From Chrysomallon squamiferum (Eukaryota > Mollusca > Gastropoda > Neomphalida > Peltospiridae): 64,000 nt of DNA. The translations under genes were made by a program, and so were the position numbers. Under the pieces are notes generated by a model. The model was not told the DNA's origin, made no database searches, and saw nothing but the letters and a program-made list of their open reading frames with translations. The stretch is from positions 13,022,678-13,086,677 of the forward strand of contig CM022671.1 in NCBI GenBank assembly GCA_012295275.1. The letters are read 5' to 3'. This document shows, in pieces, positions 12,292 to 24,790 of this stretch (positions are counted from its first letter, which is position 1; each line of letters opens with the position of its first letter).

Positions 12292-12349
12292 TCAAGGTCA
12301 CGTGATCAACACAGTCAATTTCAAGGTCATAACAAAGGTCAAAAGGTCA
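12292..12349 (+). promoter_or_regulatory. Cluster of nuclear-receptor half-sites in transposon arm
   Basis: TCAAGGTCA occurs at 12292-12300 and 12321-12329, and AAAGGTCA at 12334-12341 and 12342-12349. TCAAGGTCA matches the extended half-site known for monomeric nuclear receptors of the ERR/NR5A type. The homologous segment of the second copy (56355-56420) keeps four TGACCT half-sites, including one TGACCTTGA. The motifs are seen directly. Receptor binding is an inference. Confidence 0.4.
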
Positions 12350-12603
12350 GTGACCCCCAAATTTTCCGAACTGAACAATAATGGCAGATTTGGAATCCTT
12401 GTCATATTGCCTTTTCAACAATACCAATTTTATGAAGATTGGCCCCGTAGTTCCTGAGGTATGATGGTTTAAAAGTTGGTGATCACACCCATTTTTGCCA
12501 AAAATCTCAAAATTCGGGGGGCCATATCACCCATACCACTGGTCTGATTGGCCTAAAATTTCAGATTTGGTGCTGTGGGATCTCAGTCAACAAGCATACC
12601 AAG

Positions 12604-12650
12604 TTTGTTATTTTTAATTCATTTATGGAATATTAATTAAAGTGCCAAAA
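12604..12650 (+). repeat. 47-bp exact duplicate of 15461-15507
   Basis: Forty-seven bases ending in TTAATTAAAGTGCCAAAA are identical to 15461-15507. The other copy of this transposon (56046-56436, reversed) has only a few bases at this point, so roughly 38 bp was inserted here after the element formed, apparently copied from the downstream locus. Confidence 0.9.
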
Positions 12651-13207
12651 TCTGAGACGGTCGGGTTTAAATTAGTTTTTTTGGGGGGTGATTTGACATG
12701 GAATGACCCAAAGATATTATCAAATGTTCATGAAATATGTAATATAATATTCTGGCAAAAAATGATGTTTTGAGCTTATTACAAAAAACAACTTATAATG
12801 TATTTCTGAAAACGATAATACTTTGCACACACATCTAAAGTTGTTGTTAATTTTGGTGCACTTAAAACTGTTTTCTAGATAGATAAGTTAGATGTTCATT
12901 TGAGAGTGTATATAGGTGTGTTTCTGTATGTATTTCTTTTTTCTTTCTTTTTTGATTCTTTCATATTCTTCAATTCTCTTTTCAAATGCACCTTTTTCAT
13001 TGATTTATTACTTTCCTTTTTTTCTTGTTAATAAGCTGATTTGTTACAAATATATTTAATTAATTAGACATTTTTACTTTATTATTTTAAAATTTTAAAA
13101 ATATAACCAGTTTTTATGCAACTAGACAATAATAGCTTTTAAAACTCTTAAAGTTTTAAAAACTATTTCATTTTTTGTTTTATAGTTGTTATATTTATAT
13201 AACATTT

Positions 13208-13456
13208 TTAACACTTTCGATGCTGGGCATTTGGGGTATTTTCGAAATTGAAACAAGTTTCTTCTCGTATTTGCTGTGATTTTCTGAATGCTAGGGAAGC
13301 CTGTAGTAGATCAATAATTGCCTACGTCAGCACTGTGAGTCATGTCACTAATGTGCAGCAATTTTAAAAGTATGACAGAGATCACCATCATTCAGCACCC
13401 TATCGTATACATACTGTGTTGTGGAGATCTCTGTCATTCAGCACCAAAGGTGTTAA
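13208..13456. mobile_element. piggyBac-like MITE
   Basis: Flanked by TTAA on both sides (13208-13211 and 13453-13456). The ends are near-inverted repeats: CACTTTCGATGCTG on the left and, reversed, CACCTTTGGTGCTGAATG on the right. Inside, the right terminal block is repeated (ATCATTCAGCACC at about 13390 and GTCATTCAGCACC at about 13435). About 241 bp, no coding capacity. The TTAA duplication is diagnostic of piggyBac-type insertion. The superfamily call rests on that plus CAC-type ends. Confidence 0.7.
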
Positions 13457-14099
13457 GAATATTAATAGCTTTTATATATCTGACCAGAAGTACTGTAAGT
13501 CCAAGCCATTAAGCCAATTTTGAGTCAGTATTTTTACCCTTATTTTTTGAGGTTGGCTTAATGGACGATGTTGCAGTGTCATGAAATCCAGACATCAACA
13601 GAAGAAATTAGCAACTGTTTATATGCTGAAAGACATGAAGTCATAATTGAAGAATGTCAACAACTCATGCAGTCACAGAGTGGAAATACAAGTGAAACAA
13701 GATGATAATAATTCATGGCTTTATCAAGAAAATAAGTTGCCTCAGTCTATTGATAGTATATGGTACATTTTGGTCTGAGGTACAAATTATGAAAACAAAT
13801 CATTTCAATTTAATAAAAAAAAAATTTCAGTAATTTTATTATCATTTCATAACGAAATCTTGTCTTTTAAATACTTTTCACTTTTCCCATGATGATACTT
13901 TCTGGTTCACTGGAATGATGTTCATTGATGCTTCTTGCTATTACCTGCATTCAAAATGTTTGATATCACCCGAAAATAATGCAGAGAAAAATTAAGTAAA
14001 TTAGGTCGACTTAATGGATGTTAATACTGTAAGATGTGATGTTACAGGTATAGAAATCTACTCAGCTTAATTGCTGGGATCTAAAATAGTATCTATTTA

Positions 14100-14190
14100 A
14101 CAAATATCCAGGAAAAATAATTTTTAAAATTTTTGTCTCATTTAAAACATTAAAAAAAACAAAAATATATATATATATATATTTATTCAC
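14100..14190. repeat. AT-rich simple repeat
   Basis: A short (TA)n run and A/T homopolymers near 14165-14185, in otherwise featureless non-coding DNA that continues up to the exon at 14730. Confidence 0.7.
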
Positions 14191-14729
14191 CTACAAATTG
14201 TGATTATCATACACGGACGTGATATGTGACAAATTAAAACATTGCTATCTGTGATCATTCACATTTTATTTCAATTTCTTGTTAATGTTTACACTTTGAG
14301 CAAGTTTTTTTTTATTGGCTTTATCTTGTTAACTGTAATTAGTGCAAGACTGAATTGTGAGAGCCAGCCCTTCTAATAATGACAATCTTTTGTTCAGAAC
14401 CTGTGTCTAATCTTGACAGTCCTTAATTAGGAACTCTTCAAGGCAGTCACTTCTTTCCCCTCCACTGTGCACTGTTCTAACACTAGAAAGGAAACTGTAT
14501 CCTACAAAAAGGGTGTAGCTAACAAACAGAAGAATTTTTGATACCGTGGTGAGTTTTGGTCAGATTAAAGGATATTAGTAATACATGAAGCATGATTTGT
14601 CCAGTGACCAACACAATGGCTATGAATATTAATCAGAAAGATTGATGTTTCTTCTTGCAAGGCGCAAGATGCAACCCTGTTAGCCATCTGTCTTTATGTT
14701 TCATTCACAAGCTTCTGTTTTCTTGTCAG

Positions 14730-14840
14730 CACTGTGGCAAGTACAACAAGGCAGCCGATGAACAGGAGACAGAATTCACAGTGACACTACAGCGTGACAA
14801 CACTGGTTCTTTAGGATTCAACATAATGGGTGGCTTTACA
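14730..14840 (+). CDS. Exon encoding first half of a PDZ domain (PDZRN3/4-like)
   Basis: A 111-bp exon of 37 codons, phase 0 at both ends. It is preceded by a polypyrimidine tract and acceptor TTTTCTTGTCAG and followed by the strong donor GTAAGT at 14841. The product begins HCGKYNKAADEQ, then the PDZ beta-A strand EFTVTLQRDN, the carboxylate-binding loop and beta-B strand SLGFNIMGG, and ends FT. The GLGF-type loop, which here is SLGF as in PDZRN-type PDZ1 domains, binds the C-terminus of partner proteins. The open frame continues upstream of the acceptor without homology, which supports the AG as the real boundary. Earlier exons (for PDZRN3/4, a RING finger and a TRAF-like region would be expected) are not seen in this window. 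Assignment to PDZRN3/PDZRN4/PDZD4 rather than another PDZ protein is tentative. That it is a PDZ exon is confident. Confidence 0.88.
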
Positions 14841-15460
14841 GTAAGTTTCTTTTTAATATCCTTTTTTCTTTCTCAGTGTTGTTTTCTTTTATGTCAGTAT
14901 CTGTTGTTATAGTGACAAGAGAGCAAATAGTAGTTGATAGAAACATCAAAGAAAATCTGATTTTCCATGAATCTGTTAGCTGACAGGTGGAGCTGAGGTC
15001 CTCTCTTGATATAATGTTTTGTAAACAACACTTTAAGCACACCTCTGTACAATACAAAATGCTCTGTGTAATGTTTGATATTTTTGTGGTGATTTTGTTT
15101 TGTTCTTTGCAGCTTGTTTGTAAGAATAGTTTTAGTTTATGTTGCTTGTACTGAGTGATTCTTTTTTTTGTACTGCATACCCCATGTATATATTTATATA
15201 AAAAAAAAAAAAAATTGAAGAATAAGATAAAAGGAAGAAGCCTGGTTTATTTGATGCAAAAAATGGAGATTTTAAATTTAATAATAAACACGTACAATTT
15301 TCTTTTTTAATATAAGTAAACCAACAAAGTTATTCTATTTATATTTTGTAATATTAATAACAAAAATAAGTAAATAAATCATAAAATCATATAATCAAAC
15401 AAATGTTAATATCTAGATTCACTAAGATATCATTAAACAGTTTATTAATTCATTCATTCA

Positions 15461-15507
15461 TTTGTTATTTTTAATTCATTTATGGAATATTAATTAAAGT
15501 GCCAAAA
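15461..15507 (+). repeat. 47-bp segment, apparent source of the 12604 insertion
   Basis: Identical over 47 bases to 12604-12650, which lies inside the transposon. The flanks differ completely. Confidence 0.9.
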
Positions 15508-18500
15508 AAATAAATATACAATTATAATTTTAAAATAAAACAAATAATAATTAAACAAAAAAAATTAAAATTAAAACTTAAAAAATAATAACAAAAATAA
15601 ATAAATAAATAACATATATGGTGACCTTTACAACATTCAGTCCATGTAACTTGAATGGACGTCTTCATTGTTTTCACAATAGAAACGCTCACTTTTTAGG
15701 AGTTCAAAATAGTTTTATATATACTGTAATTAGTTTTATTTCTTTTGTTTTTTATCCACAATGTTGCCATATATAGAACATTTTTAAATGTATTTTATTC
15801 TAGCATAAATCTGCAACATTTTAAAATGATGTATTAATATCCTTCTGTTATTACTACTATTATTTATTTATTATTATTATTTTTTTAAATCATAATCTCT
15901 TTTTACAGTTGTCTAGACCTCATTTTTACAGTACTGATTGATATAGCAGACTGCAAGATCCGTTCTCCTTCATTCATCCATTGGATTATTTTTCCATTCC
16001 AACTGTTGCTCATAAATAGTGTATTTTCTGTCTATGAAAATATACATTAAAAAAGATACATAGTTGCTTGACTCCAGAAGTCCGCAGGATGTATATTTTG
16101 TGTTACATATATTGTTTTATCCATTTTTACTACTTTTTACTTGAATATTAATCTGTGATTCTATCTGTGATATGTATAAAACTGGTTATTGTATTTAACT
16201 TCATATAATATGACATATTTCTGGATTACATATATTATTTTACTGCTAGTTTGTAACCCTCATCATGGAATATAATATGTGATTCTCTGAGTGGCATATT
16301 CCATGTATTACACAGGTAATTGTATTTAATTTTGTATCACAGTTTAACTGTATTCACTGGTGTTGTATTAAACATATCACTTGCAACTGTAGTCTAGAAA
16401 ATTGTCATGTGACATATTTCACAAGAGTTAATAATCTCTCTTTCTATTGAGTTATACAGTGTTGATAGCCATGATATCTAGGTAAGAATGTGACTAATGA
16501 GGCCAGCACTGGGGAGCAGAGGGTCTGTCTTTAGGCCAGCTGGTTCAAAGAAATACAGTATATCAGTTTGATATCTTGAAATACTGAAGATACCATAACG
16601 AGAGAGTGCATGACCTGAGAAAAAAAGATTCACCGGATTTATGTTTGCTTAACTATTTTATCACTAAAGTCTTGAAAATTCTGAATTCTGCTCCTTCTTT
16701 TTTCTCTTTTTCTTTATAAACTCATCACTGGAAATGGAACATTGTCAGTTTGTAATACAAATTATGTGTCTTTATGTATGTAATCATTATACATTTCTTT
16801 ATCAATTTTCTAAAATATGTTGCATTTATATTATAAATAAATAATAGGATAATTAACCACTGATATTTTTCTAAACAGAGTACCACTTGATGATGAGCAT
16901 TTAGCTTCACCTAATGCTTTATTATACAACCTTCCACTTATTTGACTTGATTTAGATCTGATCACATGCGCATATTATTTCTACAAATCTAACCATAAAT
17001 ATTCATGTCTCAAATATATTTACACTTGTATTCTGGTTTTTATTTATACAGTATTTAATTATCAATGAATGACTTCTTCACTAATTATAGTGTTATTAAC
17101 ATGAACACAAAAATGTTAGTTACTCATTTACATTGATAAATATCTGCTTCTATACATAAACAAAGTAATGCTCTGGTTTTTCTCTCTCTTCTTCATTTCT
17201 TTCTCTATTTCATCTCTCTCATTTCCCTTTGCTATTTTTCTTTGTTTATTCTTTGATTATGTGGCTTTTATTTTCTTTCTTTCTTATGTCCTCTGTTTCA
17301 GTGTATTTCTCTTTTTCTCTGTCACCCTACATTTTCTTTAGAAGTCTTTATTACCTGTATTTATTTTGCTTTCTTTCATTAATTTAATGGTGTTGAGTAT
17401 CACAAAGCTGCAGAGGTCTTAACATTACAGATTTATTCATGATTATCAAGTAAGTAATCACTCTTGGCCAGCAGATCAGTCCATTTTAATGCAGTGGCCA
17501 TTGGCAATCAGTAGCCCACTAAATGAGTGCAATAAAGCTTTGCAGAGCAAGTAACTAAATTATATTAACGTCAGAATGGGCTTTCCTTACAACAAATTGT
17601 TAGTGATACTATGTATCCTATATAATGGCAGTTAATGATCATATGATTATTTCTAAATTACCTGCATGTATAGTTATATCTTGATGGAGAGATACAATTA
17701 TAAAGACTCAAACTGGCAACTGAATATATTTTACTGAATGTTTTTATACACCAAAATTATTATTTTAATATAAACATACTCATTAGGTTTTTATTATGAC
17801 AGTACCTTTTTATCACAATTAATAAATACATTTCTTGTCATGTTGAAAAATTATATTTTACATATAATTTACAAACAGATATTTGTAAACACATACACAA
17901 ACACTCACACACACCACACACTAAATACACATACATGTGCAAACATATAGGCTATATATAACTACATTCTTAGAGACCAAAACATTTATATTGTATCTCC
18001 ACTTATAATTTAGATATTTATTCTTGTAAATACTTAAATAGCTGTAATTTTCTTATGATTCATTCATCTTATGACTTCTCTAATATCAGTATATTAAATA
18101 CAAAGAAAAATGATGATACTATCAGCCAAACCCTGTTTGGTTTTCCCTTAACCAACAACACATCCTTCGTTTAACTGAACCATTATTAAACTGTTTTTGT
18201 CTCACCAATCTGGGACCTTGTGCCAGGCAGGCTTCCTATTAGTGGTGAATAATTTTGCTTCTTTGTGAAATTTCATCATGATTTATCACTGTAAAAGACC
18301 TCACCATAGCATATGATTTCCAAAAGCAGCATTAAGGCTGCAGTGTTGTGTCTCAATAAATGAAAACATTTTGGTCTTTATTATTATTATTTTCTTTTTT
18401 TTTTTTTTTAGCTGCAAGCCAAATTCTAATTTAACATAAAACATTATACAAAATAATTTTTATTACTACTTTCTCTCTCTCTCTCACATACACATAAAAT

Positions 18501-21079
18501 GGAGGAAAAAAAGGGGAAAAAAAGCATTACATATAAATTTGCTGATGGGCACTATTCTAATAGGAAAATTTCATTAATAGCAAAATATTAATGTTATCTC
18601 TTTAAAATTTTAACCATTGAAAAAAAAAGAATTTCAAGCTGAAAAGCTATAAACATATGTAGTTGTCAATATTTTAAAAGCTAGCAATTTACTGATTATT
18701 GCTTATGACTCAAGAAAATATAAACCATTTTAGTAACTTAAAAAACCTTTTTTATTGATTATAATTGATTTAAACATTAAAAAATATCAGGGAAGGAGTA
18801 AAAATGTAATGAGATAATTTTCTCACTGGGAGACAGCAAGTTGATGATATTTGGCTTTTTAGATGATTGTCATTTTGATTATCACATCTGCATGGGGTTG
18901 ACTACAACTTGTATTTGTCAAGTAATCTGGCACATTTCCTAGTATTTGTCCTCGTTGAATTTGCCTAAACACAATCTCCTTACTTCCATGTAATTACCAC
19001 AATGTAATATTGGTCCAGGGTCTCAGAAAACTAAAAGATCAAAGGATCAAATCTATTTGCAGTTTCAAAGATGCCAAACACATACAACTCTTCTGCAAAC
19101 AAATAAAGTTTCTCTAAGCAGTTTGGCTGTTTGCTATCCTTTGTGAAATAAACCTGCACTTTTTATCATAATGATATTCATCTCGAAGGCAGGCAGAAAG
19201 GTTAAATGTATGTGTCTGGTGTACAAATTGACCAGTTTTTGTATCATTTGATCTCTGTTTTGATTACCTGGTTTTTTTTTTGTGAAACTAGACAACAGCA
19301 AAATATACATAGGTGAAATGAGTCAGTTTTAACAATCACCTTGGCATGGTTTCTCAGTCTGTTGTTTGAACATGGATTTCCTAGGACAGCAGATATAGTT
19401 CTTTGTTAGCTCTGGCTGTGTTGTAGAGTTTAAAATTTAGTACTGACTTGAAGGAAAAGGACACTGCACCTGTCATTCAGCACAAAATGTATATGGTGAT
19501 ATCAACAAATAATCTATTTTTAAATATATTATATATATATAATTTAAAAAATATACACAGCTTATTGTTTTATTTGTCCTCAACAATAACCTTTGTTAAT
19601 AATAAAGTATAACACCAATGTAACAGACCTTGGATGATGTATGGAGATTGGTGTTTTTTTCTTTTTGTGATGTTGTTATGTGTGAGAAAAAATAGTCAAA
19701 CCTGTTTTCATACTGTAGTATTATCAATGATATGTGTGAACGATATGTATATGCTTTGTACAACTCTTCAAATATATCTTGCATTGGCACAACCTCTTAT
19801 AAACCAACCTCAGGATATAGCAATATTTGGCATATTTCAGACCAAAAAAAAAATAAATAAATAAAAAAATAAGAAGAATTATACACAAAAAAAATCAGTT
19901 GATAAATAAATAAATTTAAATTTAAATTATGTCTAAAATCTGTTCCATAATAAAGATGAAGTGTATTATTGTTTTAATAATAACTAAACCAACAACAACA
20001 ATAATAATAATGTGTCATGAACATAACATCTGATACTACAAGACAGTTCTAACTATAACAGGCTTCTCTTCTTGTTTTAATACCAACATTTAAGAAAAGA
20101 CCACCTATTCCTTAGACAAAAGTTGCCCAGTGGATTTGCAATGTAGGACAAAAAATATATATTTTTTTGTTTTTTTACAAATAACCACTTTATTAAATCA
20201 TACATACTATATATCATTATCAAAATATGTATTAAAATAGCTTGATTATCAATTTAATGTGTTTGTTTGATCAAAATAATTAATTACTATGAAATAACTA
20301 TGATAATAATCACAATGAAGATGAAAGATACAATTTGAAGAGAATATTTATACACAGTCATATGACATGAATTGAGATAATGTACCATGGTACATGTTGG
20401 GAATTTTGCCATTTTAAAAGTGATCATGTTAGAATAATTTCAGTTATCTAATTTGTTGTTGTTTTGCAAATGTATTTTTTTCAATATTAGTTATTGTTCT
20501 CATTTATTGTTACTAATTGTTGCATTTATTTCTGTCAAAACCATTGAAAGCTTGTGATTTGTTTTTCATTAATTAATTGTGGTTTAGTCCCAAGTGGGAT
20601 TTCAACCCATAGTTTTGCATGACAGCTAGCTATTAATAAAGCATGATTTAGAAACTATCATATATATCAGTGTAGAAATGTTGAATATATAATTTGTTTT
20701 CTTTGACACAAAATGTCCCGTTGTAATGAATTTTGTATTATTACTATATTATGTGCAATTTTTACGTATATTTGTGTGTATGAATGTGTGTATATGCATG
20801 TATACTTGAAAAAAAGAATGTATTTATGTTTGTAACTATATATGTAGCTACCTGTATGTTTGCAAGTGTAGTATGTTTGTAATTATTTTTTTTAAAAACA
20901 AAAGAACAACAAAAAATCTGCATATTTTAACTCTGTAATAATATAATACATAAAAATCAAATATGTATATCTAAAATTAAATAATTATATTATCAACTGA
21001 AATATTTAGATAGAAAAGTATTTCACATAATACCAAATAACACTGTTACATAAAAATACTATTTTAGAAATAGAAACCA

Positions 21080-21430
21080 AGGAATGGTTAAATAGCTCCT
21101 ATTGACACAAACTGTGCCAGCAGTGCCTGTCATGCTGATATACTGATTGCCTTGCCGCCTGTCACTGAAGTGCTTTGTCACAATGAAAGTGACTTTTCTT
21201 TGATGTTCAATTGAGATGCCATGCGTGATATTAAAAATTTGCCAATAATACCATGTCTATCAATCATGGTGTCAGTCCCATGAATGAGCATGTTGGATCT
21301 AATAAAAAGCATCAGGCAGAGACTAGCAAAAGGCAGTCGATGGTGACAGGCGATGCAATAATTTATACACAACCTCCATTTCTTCTGTACATGATGGATG
21401 CCAAAGTATTATGTCTTAGGAACAAAGATG
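21080..21430. other. Non-repetitive patch with balanced composition, possible regulatory DNA
   Basis: This stretch lacks the homopolymers that fill the rest of the intron and contains repeated CTGTCA/TGACAG-type sites (for example CCTGTCACTG and GGTGACAGGCG) and CAATAATTTAT. A 60-codon + strand ORF runs through part of it without recognisable similarity. It may be a conserved intronic element, but no comparison was possible. Confidence 0.2.
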
Positions 21431-23380
21431 GCTAAAATAGTAATATTAATAATAATAATAAAAAGAAATAGGAATAAAAATTGGACTGAAATATATGTAA
21501 TATTTTTAGTAGTAAGAGCAATTCTGAAAATAAAAACTGTTAAAAGGTTAGCAAAGTTGAAAAAAAGGTAAAATAATCAAATGTAGTCAAACTGCAAAAA
21601 TAGATTGAATTTCTGGGTCTTTGAATATTTGAATATTAAATGTTAACCGTAGTTCTGGGGACATCTCCTTCCTATGGCAGTAATGACATTACTAATTACA
21701 CCTTATGGAATGGTTGCCCACACTGTCTGTAGTAATAATGCCAACTGAGCACAATTCTGTGGCTGTGGTTGATGCATTTTTTTTAACTAAAAGAAAGTGT
21801 ATCCTTATATTATTAAATGCTCCTGTTATTATATTTTATATTGAGAACTAAATTTTAAATAACATTCTTCAATAAAAACTTTTTTAATCCATGTTGATAA
21901 AGTAATTGAGGTGATATTGTTTTCCGTAGCATTTGTTTTTAGTTTTTACTTCTGCCTCCATCTACGTTAAAACTTTGCATTTTGTCTTTTTATTTTTCAT
22001 AGCCAACTTTGCTTTCTGTCTCCAGTCAGGTTATATGCCCCATTGCTTGGATAACATGAAAGCAGAACTTGTATTATCAGCCAATCTGGCTATCCTAAAG
22101 TTATCAGGTCCTTCACCAGATTCCTGGGACACAGTTTCTGACAAAATTTAATGACTGTTAATGTGTAAAACATTAACTAAAATTTAAACAGCAAATAGCA
22201 TGTTTGACACAATACATTCATTTGTAAGTAAAATAAGCATCAATGAGTGAACTTTATCACTTAACTACAAAAGTCTTTGAAGTCCTCTGGTATTATGTAT
22301 TATGTAAAGAGGCCCCACAGTGTAAAAACAGATTTTAAAAGCAGGCATATTTCCTTTGGCTTAATCATTGGCCCATTGTTCTGCATTTACCAAGGGAAAC
22401 AAAAACCTTGACTGGATCGTGTTTAATTTTAAGATTGGAATTTTTGAAGGCTAATTTCATTTAAATCTGTAGAATTGAATAACTTTGAATTAATAAAGGT
22501 AAACTGATGTATCAACATTTTACTATTTGTCGGTCATTATTTTTAACATGACAGATCGACGTTCTAGAGAAGTAGACACTCAAGTTATCCATATTTAACT
22601 GTTAATTAGAAAATGTATATAAACACATTCTAAAAATTATCTAAATATTTTTACATTCGAATATTTATAATTTTATTTTCAGAATGCCATTATATTTATG
22701 AGGGGGAAAAATGTAATATTAGAATGTAAATATATTTATTTCATTTTTGAATGTGTTTTTTTTGTTCTGTAGTCAAATTATAGGTAAACTTCTATTTAAT
22801 AATAGCAATTCAGAGTTAAAAATATATTTTCACTGATTGTATATTAAATGTTTAGAGAGAACAGAATTATTTTCAACAACAAAAACATTAATATCATTAA
22901 TATAATTTCACAAAGCATGTATTAAACATTCATAGATAGAATAACTGCTTTAAATATTTGATGTCACAAAATGCCCTTTATCATCATAATAAATACTTAA
23001 GAATATAATTTCACAAAACATACTGAACCATTCGAATTTCAAAAAACATCCATTAAAAGATTTAATAGCACAATATTTAAAATAAAATAGCTTCTGAAAA
23101 GATCATATTCATAAAACATGCATTACACCTGAATAAAGCAAAGCAGTTTTAGATTAAAAAAAAAAATCTTCCATAATCCAGACCATTTCCAAATTTTTTA
23201 AATTTTTTTTAAATATAATACTTGTTTTTTATTTTGTATTCTTTGTTGCTGAGGTTCACAATACATTGGAAAGGTCATCAGCATGGTGCAGTATTTCTTT
23301 TTTGAAGCTAATGGAGGAACATGAGTGGTAATAGCTGTCTTTTGTATGTTTAAATTGCACCATGGTTGAGCTTGGGAGAC

Positions 23381-23438
23381 AATAAACAGCTGACTGTCAA
23401 TCTAATCAAAGGCAGTGCTGGTTAGACCATTGTTGTTG
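23381..23438 (+). promoter_or_regulatory. Dense cluster of developmental transcription-factor motifs
   Basis: Within 58 bases: CAGCTG (E-box, 23387), CTGTCAA (TALE-type, 23394), TAATC (K50 homeodomain-type, 23403), ATCAAAG (TCF/LEF-type, 23405) and CCATTGTT (SOX-type, 23427). Such packing in an intron is typical of enhancers. Motifs this short also occur by chance, so this is only a candidate. Confidence 0.25.
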
Positions 23439-24309
23439 AAAAAATTCACACCCTCAAGGCATAAATGTGCATTTGATGCATTCCTGACCAAGTGTCATAT
23501 ATAGACAACAGTAGTACTAGTAGATTTTTTTGTGAAAGAGAAAAATAACATGCATCTCAGATTGTTGTATTGCCTAAACTGAGATAAATAAAAACAAAAA
23601 CAAATGTATTATTGATATTTTGTAACCAGCATTACTAATACACCAATTTTTTTTTTCTTGATTTTATATTTGTTTCATTTTCATTTTGCTTTTTCTCATA
23701 TTTCATCACTTCAGACAACATGTTCTTAGTGTAGAATTTCCAGCACAAATTACTTGTAAGCAATTTCATTAAAAGGATATACTAAAAGAGTTACAAATTT
23801 AATGTTTTTTTAAACTAGAATATATTGAGTTTTCTGTTGGTTACTCTTGGAAATAGTCTTAGATACTTAGATACACCAAATATGCAAGTGTACAACAAAC
23901 ACATCATTATAGTATTTTCTATGACAAGATGGTTAACATTGAAATTCTTCTCCACCTTTTGTGTGCATTGATGTTAGGACTGTGTCTATTAAAACTAAAT
24001 AGAAAGCTGACAAGCATAGAGAGTTTGTCACTTAAAAGCTGTGATAGTTAGGTTGGCCCTTTCTCAGATATCTTTTGTCAGTTTGTTCTGCTAATCTTTT
24101 TTTAATGCTTTATGAAGCTACAATGCTATACAGTGGAGATAATTTATGTCACCTTCTTTCTTTGTGGCAATCCAAGTATATCAGGTTCAACTTCAAACGT
24201 TCAAGTAGATCTCACACAGTGAGAGGTTCTGCAAATTGGTGGCAGGAAAAAAACTAACAGGAATAAAAGTCACATAAAAAAAAATCAATATTTAGTATAG
24301 GAAAACAAA

Positions 24310-24790
24310 ATCACAGGAAAAATGTCACAATTTTTATATAACAAACTATATGGGTTTGTAGAGTATTGAATGTGGCATCATAATATGCATTGGGTAATTG
24401 TTAATCTTATTGATTATGTCACTTAGGCTAGATTAAAGAAAGAGGTTTTATGTTGTGCAAGGGTTATCCTTGGTCTAGCTTACTGATTAGGATAGATTTA
24501 ATCTAAGGGCTTCCTATTTTAAAAGATTTATAAAATGGCCCAGGTTAAAATGTGTTTCACTATGTATTCTCCAGCTTGCTCTAGTATCAGAAGTATGTTT
24601 AATATGGAAGTTATTTGTAGCAATAAGGGTGGTAACATAATCTCTTATGAGGGGTTCATGTATACCAAACATGCAAGTTGTGGTGGAAATGGGTGAAAAG
24701 ATCTGGTGGTAATTGTTGAGGTTCATTGATAACAGTCTTACAGAGGGAGCACCCAGAAACAGTTCAACCCCACAACCATGCTGCAGATCA
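24310..24790 (-). repeat. Unclassified dispersed repeat, minus-strand copy (partner 45395-45840)
   Basis: The reverse complement of this segment aligns along about 470 bp with 45395-45840. Near-identical blocks include ACTAGAGCAAGCTGGAGAAT and CATATTATGATGCCACATTC. The best block, about 170 bp, is around 90% identical by eye. One frame of both copies reads FGIHEPLI then SDTRASWRIHSETHFNL, but stops and length differences make coding doubtful. No terminal repeats or target duplication were identified. Confidence 0.85.

Larger units (their letters stand above)
10284..12709. mobile_element. DNA transposon with GGGTCATTCCATGTCA ends (rearranged, inactive)
   Basis: The left end begins GGGTCATTCCATGTCA and the right end finishes with its exact reverse complement TGACATGGAATGACCC. 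AAAG flanks both sides (10280-10283 and 12710-12713), which fits a 4-bp target-site duplication. The right arm (12268-12709) is homologous to a second, partial copy at 56046-56436. The interior carries remnants of a protein-coding gene in two pieces on opposite strands (10520-10790 minus, 11588-12066 plus). I cannot name the superfamily. The translated C-terminal piece recalls unnamed predicted proteins that are repetitive in several animal genomes. Stops in the coding remnants and an internal inversion imply it is not autonomous. Confidence 0.85.

Noticed and set aside
21933-22151. Plus-strand ORF with a good acceptor (TTTCTGTCTCCAG) in the middle
   Set aside because: The 42-codon product after the AG has no recognisable similarity, no donor follows before the stop, and it would interrupt the PDZ domain between its two exons.
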